A model generated the notes under the pieces. The model made no database searches, was not told the DNA's origin, and saw only the letters and a list, made by a program, of their open reading frames with translations. A stretch of 64,000 bases of DNA. It comes from Cysteiniphilum sp. JM-1. GTDB taxonomy: Bacteria; Pseudomonadota; Gammaproteobacteria; Francisellales; Francisellaceae. The position numbers and the translations under genes are program-made. This document shows, in pieces, positions 30,201 to 37,634 of this stretch (position 1 is the first letter of the stretch; every line of letters begins with the position of its first letter). The stretch lies in assembly GCF_008711525.1 (NCBI RefSeq), contig NZ_VXKS01000002.1, positions 1 through 64,000 on the forward strand, in the 5' to 3' direction.

Positions 30201-30521
30201 ATACCATCCTGAGACATTCATCCTTGCCACTATTTTTCCTCCAGTTGCAGCACCTGTAGCTGCCATAGCAGATTCTATAGCAATAATTGCTACAGGCTTA
30301 CCATGTAAATACTCAATCACAATATCTCCGATTGAAAGCATTCTACCAAAATGACTTGAAAAACCTTTTATAGCAGCCCCCATATCTTTCATATTTTTAC
30401 CTTTGGCTAACTCCTCAGCAGCATGTCCAATTTCTTTAGTCTGTGTTAATGCTATACTAGTCCCTCCAACGGCTTTTTCTAAACCGGTAAACTCTTTAGT
30501 TTTTTCTAATTCAGAACACAT
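24261..30521 (-). CDS. Giant RTX calcium-binding protein, type I secreted
   Basis: This 2086-residue protein has no signal peptide. A hydrophobic region lies at about residues 75-130. An FrpC-like part follows (about 265-390) with EF-hand-like loops: DPLVFDLDGDGVETV, DVDQNGQIDNGLELFGDNT, DLDDNNDGVFD, DSNQDGVVQEGEL. GGxGxD nonapeptides occur in blocks near 775-870, 1064-1117 and 1224-1280, and then in a long block of about 380 residues (1580-1960). That block is dominated by GDN/GNN repeats such as GDNEIDAGDGDN. A haemolysin-type end (DLRFYREVSNLMIKN, TDWFESGDHQIDEIEV) and a tail likely carrying the secretion signal close it. Start: GAGGAG eight bases before ATG. HlyB/HlyD-like genes upstream on the same strand are its probable exporter. 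Toxin or adhesin cannot be decided from sequence. Confidence 0.92.
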   Translation of the reverse strand: MCSELEKTKEFTGLEKAVGGTSIALTQTKEIGHAAEELAKGKNMKDMGAAIKGFSSHFGRMLSIGDIVIEYLHGKPVAIIAIESAMAATGAATGGKIVARMNVSGWYRSGLRIAGKGVGAIILLAATKRAFSDLYFAINNFDGSFQDFANKFTYKSKGSWTDSVLNFWKENSPDSYNQVSKAIYDGVQLYLDSDVNAFFNLLGEKLGGMMNEVLTSFLDGDQRDRVTSELDDCPEDKKEDNKEDPIDKTINNDFNAAANAVPLRADPLVFDLDGDGVETVVADGSVLFDHNGDGVKYASGWVGADDALLVRDVDQNGQIDNGLELFGDNTIKANGEKATDGFDALSDLDDNNDGVFDHNDTAFDELRLWQDSNQDGVVQEGELKSLDDAGISSVDLNAINDGSGSAGGVIAKKSTYNMINGESFVVAALDFNANLFYREYHDDFNHQFADELETMDLAFNMQGSGAVRDLNQAALLNPDIANVVQSIIQTNSYQQRKSLYQELVKVWSQSAEGFTSAITTLEGLTFESGAQISFDISDETRQRLEKIAVLEAFNFSHMLDYAITENGENSEIRISIGNWSNVMKFNSNEDLVLNDAIFVGFAQQAPLINSAYDKLLVSVENNVFKTYDYQRLVDMVEFYIDDQDQLAINFEAIDQYFTDSVQISAIDTIGLLLSLNTVENNQLSALGWDSNKTLANVLRTLNDEQMAELSQIQSDQFKNGMISAIHTLQESLEHTIQGNEIVIGSDQNDVINPIDSPRWYTTSPSSSLAFNYVDGGDGDDWIHTESGSFYIDIVFGGDGNDYLASDMRIFSNYNNEDFIADALYGEAGDDVLHGGGSNNILDGGEGDDMIVARAGNNKVFGGSGDDVIVSGVVVSEVYYVATDGGFTGGQFLANSHTITEAGKGDDIIVSGYRNQSTYIYHLGDGHDVVVKNAFLDAQGRIGFNYDGTYMMDYLFSAKDEGTINDTFNDVLRFSAGISPESISLKRIEYDLQLTINEYDSVRLTNFYKALDDYVDLGKVSRIEFANGTVWQRGDEVFNITPENVHYVGTDQADSFHGTIADDVLEGMIGNDYLYGGKGDDEVFGGEGDDQLYGNDGDDILNGGQGNDLLVGGYGKNNYIFGVNFGRDEIQATHLYNSEQFANDTVVFTDGIMLGDVFFVKNLDDLIVKHANNQDQIVLKNFYTTTSNYRSGVNQFVFADDEMVDRSHMLLDPATVRGTPYDDKLIGSNENDLMYGQDGNDNLEGNAGDDTLDGGLGDDRLAAGAGDDTLIGGKGNDYLYGDVGHNRYVFSAMDGEDKVKKMDLPRQITENSSTLVFNEGIQLSDFDQINLTSFSQIQSKLGERYLKWHIKDLIFISKEKGLNITLVDYGMTKDYDEDKRDYSSPTYIEFNNGTERWQLMPHKAISMEINGEDKTFHNSVTLTCFDEVAQMIHIKGIGRSEYLQGTEGNDILDGGGYHDYLAGGLGADHYVLSNLSFNDDVIIADELNTEDAILLKDVSMDELYFLRDNDDLSIIAFNSDFEQAGSYQNNGGFYRSSMKLSGYFKGLSVETIIDSEGNTHSIAELLKDENKYSAITDDIHRIGSKGNDYIESYAGDDVIHAKSGDNWIEAGAGNNTITTGSGDDRIHVDNGNNLIKAGSGDNVVEAGDGENTIITGSGADMIEVGQGDNVIKAGHGENSIQAGSGNNQIYGGADYDYVYVEDGNNLIKLGNGDNELDAGDGDNVVYAGSGDDSVNLGDGNNTVKLGSGDNQVYAYDGDNIIMTGGGDDYIELGDGNNIIRAGHGDNEIDVGDGDNQIYSGNGYDVIYVYDGDNVIKAGHGDNEIYAGNGNNIITTGNGDDVIEVQSGQNTIRSGAGDDTVYSGNGSDLIYAGKGDDVIYAGGGNDQLYAQWGDNSLYGEAGNDTLYAGNDGADQLFGGQGDDTLRAKNGDDLLQGQDGDDTLIAHGDNNILSGGNGSDHYQINFKNTNNTIINNYDGDGSSDFMKLNGIKTTDLRFYREVSNLMIKNLADKNKPKEIIVTDWFESGDHQIDEIEVGKFVLSNKQIDVIIQTLASFNVETGVGEDLLNKDQQDEIKNTLVNAWMPKSA

Positions 30522-30535
30522 GATAATCTCCTCAG

Positions 30536-31351
30536 TTAGTTACAAAATAACAAATACAAGACAGTAAAAACAAAAACAATCATGAGTATTAAAGGTATAT
30601 ACAAATAGACCCTCCAAATACCTATTAACACTTTTCTAACACCTAACTCTTCAAACCAATTTGACTTTAAATATAACAGCCATGGATATATAAAAACATA
30701 TCTAATAAATTTAATTTTAAAGGCAAATAACATCCCGTTATTTCCTTTATTTGTTAGCATCCAAATTGTTGATAGACCCACAAATCCATGCATAAATAAC
30801 ATAATATCAAGACGCTTACCAAAATACTCTGGATGGCTCTCAAGAATTTTATATATAACTAGAAAATAAAGCTTATCTAGTCGATAAAAATAATGTTTAT
30901 TGCATAAAAATGACAACCATAATAACGATTCAGTTATGCCAAATATTGACAAGAAAATAATGATGTAATCATCCGATCTGAGTGCAAACACAGCTAGACA
31001 TAAAGTAATAGTAGTTCCTCCCCAGAGTAAAAAGTCTTTATACCATATCGGCACTACCAGCATGCTTATAAAGACAATATATAATACATAAGGTTTAATT
31101 AATTCATAGAGATGTTGATTACTTGCACTTTGAGTAATCAAGATTTTATAGTTAATATAAAAAGCAAAAAACAAAATAATATAAATCACAACAAAAATAC
31201 ATATTCGACGAGAATGGATAACTTTTCTTTCTCTCTCAGATGCCATGTACATAGCATAATAATCATCATTAATTATCTTATTTTCAGCCCAATTTCTATG
31301 CCAGAACGATTGTGTTGGAAACTTTTCACAGCCATCCCCGTTAGGCAACAT
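30536..31351 (-). CDS. Multi-pass membrane protein M1, RTX-linked family
   Basis: The start at 31351 (MLPNGDGCEKFPTQSFWHRN) is preferred: AGGTGG lies seven bases upstream and the N-terminus then lines up with its two paralogs. The frame is open to 31444, which would add a hydrophobic helix. The 271-residue product shares with M2 and M3 an N-terminal W.RNW.E.K...DDYY.M..A motif and a C-terminal block (FVGLSTIWMLTNKGN, LFAFKIKFIRYVFIYPWLLY, WFEE). Four to six membrane segments are visible. It lies 14 bp upstream of the RTX gene, which suggests a partner role (immunity, modification or export), but the family is unknown to me. Confidence 0.75.
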   Translation of the reverse strand: MLPNGDGCEKFPTQSFWHRNWAENKIINDDYYAMYMASERERKVIHSRRICIFVVIYIILFFAFYINYKILITQSASNQHLYELIKPYVLYIVFISMLVVPIWYKDFLLWGGTTITLCLAVFALRSDDYIIIFLSIFGITESLLWLSFLCNKHYFYRLDKLYFLVIYKILESHPEYFGKRLDIMLFMHGFVGLSTIWMLTNKGNNGMLFAFKIKFIRYVFIYPWLLYLKSNWFEELGVRKVLIGIWRVYLYIPLILMIVFVFTVLYLLFCN

Positions 31352-31464
31352 CACTATGCCACCTACTCTTTGCTTAAACAATCTGTGCGCTTTCAGAATC
31401 AGCACTACTAGCAATAAGATAAAAACTAACATAATGTAAAACATACATACACCACTTACTCCAT

Positions 31465-32282
31465 TTAGAATTTACTGTAAATATACAAAACACAAGCGCC
31501 GGTAAACATAATGCTTGGAAGAATGATTATCCAACGACAAAGTGCAAAGCACCACAGGGTACCAACCTCCTCTCCAAACCACTCAGGCTTACTATAAATA
31601 AGCCAAGGATATACACACATATACCTAAAGTACTTGGTTTTAAACGCAAATAAATAAGGTGTTTTTTCATCCGACTTTAAACACCAGATAGCTGTAAAGC
31701 CGAAGGCACCTTGTAGAAAAATATCAATCAATTTATTTCTCACAATTTTTTCATCTCCATTCACTCTAGTTAGGTTTGAGTAGATACGATCAAAACATAC
31801 GCTATCGATATATTCTCCTCTTCGTTGAATTAGCAAAAAGAAAATAACAACGATTAACTCCGAAAGAAGTATTAACATTACATATGCTGCATCATATGAA
31901 TGCTGTAATATATATATATGAAAAATGCATAAGAAAGAGCCACATTTATCATCAATACAAATATTATCAAGAACAACCTTAAAGATATAACGAGCAAAAC
32001 CAACAATACTATTGGTGTCCACCAGTAAGGATACTTGTCTACCAAATCAACGCGACCTATAAGCAAATAAATAATAGTATAAACACTGAATACTGCTAAT
32101 AACGTCATCGAAACAGCAATAATAATCCAAATTAATAATCTCCTATTATAGGATCTACTAATTTCACTTTCTTCTGCCCAGTTCATTAAATAATAATCGT
32201 CTTTTACAAGCTTACACTCAAGCCAATTTCTACTCCATTTGTTGGGTTTATCAGCGCTATCTTGTTTATCTTTTAATACCAC
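31465..32282 (-). pseudogene. Membrane protein M2, frame broken at an (AT)6 tract
   Basis: Paralog of M1 and M3. The start is GTG 32282 with AAGGAG six bases upstream, as in M3. The N-terminal frame runs to 31878 and the C-terminal frame resumes from about 31915 to 31465 (FLQGAFGFTAIWCLKSDEK, YLFAFKTKYFRYMCVYPWLI). The switch falls in (AT)6 at 31908-31919. Removal of one AT unit joins ...YAFFIYI to LQHSYDAAYVMLIL in one frame and restores a protein about the length of M3. Whether this is decay, phase variation or a read error cannot be told from one sequence. Otherwise intact and highly similar to M3. Confidence 0.75.
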
Positions 32283-32483
32283 GATTATCTCCTTACATGT
32301 TTTCACAAAACAACATCACCAATTCATTCAAATCAAGCCTTCAAAAAATGGCTTTTAGTACAATCAATCCATATGATAAAAAATCAAGCGCGGGGGATAA
32401 AATAGAGTTGCCTCGGATTAAGCCTAGACCATTATCTCTAAAGATCAAATTTCATTCTTGATTTTTTGAAAAATTCTGCTTAA
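32182..32483. repeat. 300-bp duplication, left copy
   Basis: About 300 bp covering the first codons of M2 and its upstream region are nearly identical to 33473-33775 at the start of M3, including the ribosome site and the segment CAAGCCTTCAAAAAATGGCT. Both copies lie in the same orientation. The conserved non-coding part probably holds the promoter of each membrane protein gene. Confidence 0.85.
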
Positions 32484-32534
32484 TTATCCTCGTGCTGCAA
32501 GCAAAAATATTGTTCGGAACTATATTCCGTAACC

Positions 32535-32600
32535 GTGGACTGAGCGTCAGTCGAAGCCCTTATACATTTTTTGATATTTCCCCTTCGACTTAGCTCAGGG
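32535..32600. repeat. REP-like palindrome, copy 1
   Basis: Two inverted arms, ACTGAGCGTCAGTCGAAG (about 32539-32556) and CTTCGACTTAGCTCAGG (about 32583-32599), flank a 26-base loop. The same arms occur near 47.25 and 58.96 kb. Here the element marks the downstream end of the decayed RTX fragment. Confidence 0.75.
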
Positions 32601-32620
32601 AACGGGATGATTCTTTGAGC

Positions 32621-32801
32621 ATTAGTCCTTCCAGTGTGGTAATAGCTGATGTAAATCCTTCAGCTGATTGTGCCCATGCACTGACAAGCGCTTGATACAA
32701 ACTTCCAAATATTTCTTTAGTCTGTGTTAATGTTACACTAATCCCTCCAACAGCTTTTTCTAAACCGGTAAACTCTTTAGTTTTTCTAATTTAGAACACA
32801 T
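32621..32801 (-). pseudogene. Remnant of a second RTX gene
   Basis: The minus strand begins ATGTGTTCTAAATTAGAAAA and follows the start of the intact RTX gene almost base for base for about 90 bases (ATG, TTTACCGGTTTAGAAAAAGC, ACACAGACTAAAGAAAT). One A is missing in the early A-run, which breaks the frame. It then jumps to sequence matching the intact gene near 28950-29035 (about residues 495-525: LYQELVKVWSQSAEGFTSAI). So an internal deletion of about 460 codons joined two segments, and everything after is gone, with a REP-like palindrome beyond the end. It follows M3 as the intact RTX follows M1. Confidence 0.85.
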
Positions 32802-32820
32802 AATAAATCTCCTGCTTTAT

Positions 32821-33573
32821 TTAGAATTTACTCAAAACATACAAAGCACAAGCAACAATAAACATTATGGTTGGGAAAATAACTATCCAACGACAGAATT
32901 CAAAGCAACGCAACCTTCCTCCTTTTTGAAACCACTCAGGCTTACTATAGATAAGCCATGGATATAGACATACGTACCTAAAGTATTTAGTTTTAAACGC
33001 AAATAAATAAGGTTTTTTTTCATCCAACTTTAAACACCAGATAGCTGTAAAACCAAAAGCGCCTTGCAAGAAAGCATTAATAATACAATTATTTGTTAGA
33101 TTATCTTTAGAACCCATCTGTTTTAACTTTAAATAAATCGATTCAAAATAAATTTCATCCAGTCTTTTACATGCTCCTTGATTTATCAAAAAAAGCATAA
33201 AGACAGTAACCTCACTTATTATTAAAACAAATACAAAAGCAACAACATACTCTCCTTTGGTCAATGATGCATATGTAAAAAAACAACATACAGCCATAGT
33301 CAACAAGCCAAGGATAAACCAAAAAAATCTTAAAGAGATAAAATATATAATGATTAGAATTAAGGGAGTCATCAAAAAAAATGGTGCCACTGAAATAGTT
33401 AGCAGCAATATTATAAGCGATAGCAAACGCCTGAACCGATAAGCTTTTTTTATTTCTTCATCTTTTGCAAAATTCATTAAATAATAATCATCTTTTACAA
33501 GCTTACACTCAAGCCAATTTCTACTCCATTTTTTGGGCTTATCAGCGCTATCTTGTTTATCTTTTAATACCAC
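32821..33573 (-). CDS. Multi-pass membrane protein M3, RTX-linked family
   Basis: The start GTG 33573 is chosen because AAGGAG lies six bases upstream; an ATG at 33618 would add 15 residues ahead of the ribosome site. The 250-residue protein has the family N-terminus (KWSRNWLECKLVKDDYYLMN), several hydrophobic helices (about 45-65, 70-115, 120-150), then FLQGAFGFTAIWCLK, YLFAFKTKYFRYVCLYPWLI and a last helix before the C-terminus. It is the only unbroken close relative of M2. It is followed 20 bp later by the RTX remnant, so it is now an orphan partner. Bases are notably AT-rich compared with the flanking core genes. Confidence 0.75.
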   Translation of the reverse strand: MVLKDKQDSADKPKKWSRNWLECKLVKDDYYLMNFAKDEEIKKAYRFRRLLSLIILLLTISVAPFFLMTPLILIIIYFISLRFFWFILGLLTMAVCCFFTYASLTKGEYVVAFVFVLIISEVTVFMLFLINQGACKRLDEIYFESIYLKLKQMGSKDNLTNNCIINAFLQGAFGFTAIWCLKLDEKKPYLFAFKTKYFRYVCLYPWLIYSKPEWFQKGGRLRCFEFCRWIVIFPTIMFIVACALYVLSKF

Positions 33574-33775
33574 GATTATCTCCTTACATGTTTTCACAAA
33601 ACAACATAACCAATTCATTCAAACCAAGCCTTCAAAAAATGGCTTTTAGTACAATCAATCCATATGATGAAAAATCAAGCGCGGGGGGATAAAATAGAGT
33701 TGCCTCGGATTAAGCCTAGACCATTATTTCCAAAGGTCAAATTTCATTCTTGATTTTTTGAAAATTTCTGCTTAA
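33473..33775. repeat. 300-bp duplication, right copy
   Basis: Partner of the copy at 32182-32483, with few base differences. It spans the first codons and upstream region of M3. Between it and the hlyD stop (33776-33865) I see no gene. Confidence 0.85.
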
Positions 33776-33865
33776 CAAGTCTTAAATTGCTAACCAAAAC
33801 TCCTTATCAGACTCAAGTTATTGTAGAGAATTCCCTCTATCCAATCTTCATCCCTACACCCATTA

Positions 33866-35287
33866 TCAACGCTCATGCAAGCTTTCTTTAAATGCCTTAG
33901 TTAACGGACTTAGGAAATATTCAATAATTCGTCTTTCGCCGGTTTTCACCTCAACGGTCACCGTCATGCCTGAGCGAATGCTAAACTCTTTTCCTTGCTT
34001 GTGTAATGTCGTGCTATCAAGCTTTGCAATGACTTTAAAGACCAATCCCAAATGTTGATCGTCAATCGCATCGTCACTTATCTCAACAATCTCACCGGTT
34101 AATAATCCGTATTCAGTAAAAGGATACGTATCGATCTTGACTTGTACCTTTTGCCCTTCATGCACATAGCCAATATCTTTATTTGAGATCATCGCATTAA
34201 CTTCTAGTGGACTATCTTTGGGAATAATCTGCATTAATATTTGAGCAGGCGTCACCACCGCACCAATGGTATGCACAGATAAGCTCTGGACAAAACCTGA
34301 AAGTGGTGCGCTTAGACTTTGTGCCTGCTGCATTAATTGATATTTGTTAAGTTCATTGCTTAGACTCTTAAAGTCTTTTTGATTTAACTCAATTTCCTCT
34401 AACACTTGCGCGAAGTAGTCTGCTTTAGCACGCATAAGCGCACTATTTTTACTGCTAATATTTGCAGTTAACTGCGCTACTGTTGCCTTGTGTTGTGCTA
34501 ATGCTTGCTCGGTTTCAATCACCACTTTTTGACTTTGTAACATATCAGCTTTTGAGCCATAGTCATTTTGATGCAGTGTTTGGTACATGCTATTTTGCTC
34601 AGTAATAATCGGCAGTGTCTTATTGAGCATTTCAAGTTGCATCTCAAGTGCTTCTTTCTCGGCTTTGGCAGCACTAATCTCAGCCATCAAATAATCGATA
34701 TCCGCACTATAAGCTTGCCATTTTCGCCATATCAGCTCAATCAAAGCATCTCTTTCTGTTGACGTTAATCCTTGTGTAAACAACAGCTCATCAATATCCT
34801 TTTTTGCTAATCCATCCTTCGTTGCTAACTGTAATAACTGATAAAGGCTTTGGTACTCTTTCAACATAAAGTACGCCACCTTAAGCTGTTGCGTAATATT
34901 CTCAATATCCGCCTGAGTAACCCGCTGATCTAACTCAATCAATACTTGCCCTTTTGTTACCAGCTGACCATCTTTCACCAAAATCTCTTTAATCACCCCT
35001 TTTTCTAACGGCTGAATTGATTTAACCTGCGCTTCGGGCACGACCTTCCCTTGTGCGCTCACTACAACATCCATTTTGCCAAAGCATGCCCATAGTACGG
35101 CAATGACAATTAACACAACCAAAAGCCACATCATGATGCGCGCTAAGGGGTGTGGTGGTCTCTCTTCAACCTCAAGTGCCAAAGGGAGAAAACTTAACGC
35201 ATCCCTTTGCTGATTGCGCCTGTCTTGCCATTGCACCAATTGCTGATAAAGTTGGACAATTTTGCGATATAAGTTTCTCATCATCAT
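33866..35287 (-). CDS. HlyD-family type I secretion adaptor
   Basis: This 473-residue periplasmic adaptor has a cytoplasmic N-terminus of about 50 residues, one membrane helix (IMMWLLVVLIVIAVLWACFG, about 50-70), a beta-barrel/lipoyl half (GKVVPEAQVKSIQPLEKGVI; VLIELDQRV), a long helical hairpin (about 105-320), and the returning lipoyl and barrel parts (SAPLSGFVQSLSVHTIGAVV). It bridges the inner-membrane ABC transporter to a TolC-type channel. Its ATG overlaps the stop of the ABC gene (ATGA). The nearby RTX protein is the likely cargo. No TolC gene is in the window. Confidence 0.93.
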   Translation of the reverse strand: MMMRNLYRKIVQLYQQLVQWQDRRNQQRDALSFLPLALEVEERPPHPLARIMMWLLVVLIVIAVLWACFGKMDVVVSAQGKVVPEAQVKSIQPLEKGVIKEILVKDGQLVTKGQVLIELDQRVTQADIENITQQLKVAYFMLKEYQSLYQLLQLATKDGLAKKDIDELLFTQGLTSTERDALIELIWRKWQAYSADIDYLMAEISAAKAEKEALEMQLEMLNKTLPIITEQNSMYQTLHQNDYGSKADMLQSQKVVIETEQALAQHKATVAQLTANISSKNSALMRAKADYFAQVLEEIELNQKDFKSLSNELNKYQLMQQAQSLSAPLSGFVQSLSVHTIGAVVTPAQILMQIIPKDSPLEVNAMISNKDIGYVHEGQKVQVKIDTYPFTEYGLLTGEIVEISDDAIDDQHLGLVFKVIAKLDSTTLHKQGKEFSIRSGMTVTVEVKTGERRIIEYFLSPLTKAFKESLHER

Positions 35288-37407
35288 CCCCTTATGTTTA
35301 CAAATTGTGCACGATACAGCTTGGCATAGTGACCACCCAATGCTAATAGTTCATTATGACTCCCTTCCTCAACCACCTTACCTGCTTCAAGATAGATAAT
35401 CTTATCGCAATGCATCACCGTTGATAGTCTGTGGGCGATAATAAACACCGTGCGATTTTGGGTGATTTCACGCATATTTTGCTGAATCATACGCTCAGAC
35501 TCGTAATCTAAAGCCGATGTTGCCTCATCAAAAATAAGTATTTTAGGCTCATTGATCAATGCTCTGGCGATGGCAATACGCTGCTTTTGCCCTCCAGAGA
35601 AATTGGCACCTTGCTCCTCTACGATCGTGTCATAACCATGTTTTAATTTGACAATAAACTCATCAGCTCCTGATAATTTAGCCGCATTGATTACTACATC
35701 CAAAGAAGCCCCTGGACAAGTTAGCGCAATATTCTCACGAATACTGCGATTAAATAAAAAGCTCTCTTGTGACACCACGCCAATCTGTTGCCTTAACCAT
35801 ACAGCACTTAATGCTGAGATATCAGCACCATCGAGTAAAATACTGCCTGATTGCGGTAGATAAAGCTTTTGTAAGAGTTTTGCCAATGTACTTTTACCCG
35901 AGCCTGAGCGCCCGACAATACCAACGGTTTGATTGGCTTGAACGTTGAAGTTAATCTCTTTTAATACCGCAGGGGTATTAATGCCATAATGAAATGTAAG
36001 ATTCTTAAATTCGATACTTCCAGATAATTGGGCTAATTGCTGATTATTGCTTACGGTGGATCCTTCCGCTGTGGTATTTAAAATATCCCCCAAACGTTTT
36101 AATGATATACGTGCTTGCTGAAAGTCCTGCCATAATTGCACCACTTTTAAAATAGGACTAGTAACGCGTCCGGCGAGCATATTAAAAGCAATCAATTGAC
36201 CAATGGTTAAATCACCTGACATCACTAAGTTAACCCCTAGAAAAATAATCAAAAGTGTCGTGATCTTGCTAATAAATTGTGCGATTTGCGAAGTGATATT
36301 ACTTAAGTTGCGCGCGCGAAAGTTGGTTCGCACATAATTTGCTAGATTATCTTCCCATTTATGTTGCATTTGTGGCTCAATCGCTGATGATTTAACGGTT
36401 TGAATTCCGGTTAATGATTCGGTTAGAAATGCTTGATTCTTGGCACCTTCTTTAAATGCCTGATCAAGGCGCGCCTTTAGTATTGGGGTAATCAAAAGTG
36501 ACAAGACAACATAACAAGGAATGGTTGCCAATACGATTAAGGTCAATTGGGCTGAATAAAACCACATGACCGCGAAAAAGATAAAAGTAAAGCCAAGGTC
36601 AATCAGCAAGGTCAATGCGCTACTAGTCAAAAACTCACGAATACTATCAAGCTCTTTAACACGTGCCACACTTAAACCCACTTGCCGCGCCTCAAAATAA
36701 GCAAGAGGCAAACTTAATAAATGCTGATACAGTTTAGTACCTAACTCAACATCAACGCGACTTGTGGTATGTGCAAACAAATAAGTACGAATCGCACCTA
36801 AAATTACCTCAAAAATACTCACTGCCACAAAGCCAATGGCTAATATCTCCAATGTGGTTAAGGCTTGATGCACAACCACTTTATCCATCACCACTTGGAA
36901 AAATAGTGGTGTTACCAGAGCAAATAACTGCAAGAAAAATGACGCGATAAACACATCACGAAAGACGTGTTTGTATTTCCATAATGCCGGAATAAACCAT
37001 TTGATATTAAATGCCTTATCTTTTGACGTATTATTTTTAGGATTGAGATAGATCACTTTACCATTAAATAATTGACTAAATTCAGCTGACGATAAACTCG
37101 TCAGCTCATTGCTATTGGCTAAAATAACAAGATACTCTTGTTGATCATTAACACCGACCAAAACAAAATAATCGTCTTTGCCAACAATAATTGCAGGTAA
37201 AGTAGATAACTTAATACTCGCGATATCGCAGCTGATCTCTTTGGCATGAAAAGCATTGACTTTAAGCGCTCGCATCAATGCCGTATGCCCAAATGCCCCA
37301 TCCACAGCAAACTGATGAAAAATCGTTTTAGGATCTAATGCCACCTGATATAAACTGGCTGCTTGTATTAGTGCTAATAACGCTGTATTTTGCTGATAAC
37401 TCTGCAT
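35284..37407 (-). CDS. Type I secretion ABC transporter with C39-like domain (HlyB type)
   Basis: The 707-residue protein has an N-terminal C39-like domain (about 1-130) in which the catalytic Cys is missing (NTALLALIQAASLY) and the active-site His is replaced (DDYFVLVGV), the HlyB type that binds but does not cut its cargo. A six-helix ABC exporter region follows (about 145-420). The ATPase domain has Walker A GRSGSGKSTL near residue 500, signature FSGGQKQR, Walker B KILIFDEATSALD and the H-loop IIAHRLSTV. It drives export of RTX proteins without a signal peptide. First gene of the RTX island on this strand. Confidence 0.95.
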   Translation of the reverse strand: MQSYQQNTALLALIQAASLYQVALDPKTIFHQFAVDGAFGHTALMRALKVNAFHAKEISCDIASIKLSTLPAIIVGKDDYFVLVGVNDQQEYLVILANSNELTSLSSAEFSQLFNGKVIYLNPKNNTSKDKAFNIKWFIPALWKYKHVFRDVFIASFFLQLFALVTPLFFQVVMDKVVVHQALTTLEILAIGFVAVSIFEVILGAIRTYLFAHTTSRVDVELGTKLYQHLLSLPLAYFEARQVGLSVARVKELDSIREFLTSSALTLLIDLGFTFIFFAVMWFYSAQLTLIVLATIPCYVVLSLLITPILKARLDQAFKEGAKNQAFLTESLTGIQTVKSSAIEPQMQHKWEDNLANYVRTNFRARNLSNITSQIAQFISKITTLLIIFLGVNLVMSGDLTIGQLIAFNMLAGRVTSPILKVVQLWQDFQQARISLKRLGDILNTTAEGSTVSNNQQLAQLSGSIEFKNLTFHYGINTPAVLKEINFNVQANQTVGIVGRSGSGKSTLAKLLQKLYLPQSGSILLDGADISALSAVWLRQQIGVVSQESFLFNRSIRENIALTCPGASLDVVINAAKLSGADEFIVKLKHGYDTIVEEQGANFSGGQKQRIAIARALINEPKILIFDEATSALDYESERMIQQNMREITQNRTVFIIAHRLSTVMHCDKIIYLEAGKVVEEGSHNELLALGGHYAKLYRAQFVNIRG

Positions 37408-37634
37408 ATCATCGCCCCGAAAAATTGCCCGCTCAAGATAAAATATAGATCAAAAAATAGATAAATAAAGGGTGGTTTTAATGTTATCTGTAGAAATTCA
37501 ATAACCGAAACTCTGTAAATTGATTTGTGATGGGTGTGGCATCACGTTTTAAGATACTTGGTCTAATAAGCACTTGACTTAATCCTCAAAAATTCAGACA
37601 CTCATGGGCAGTCTAAATCATACTGTACACAATC

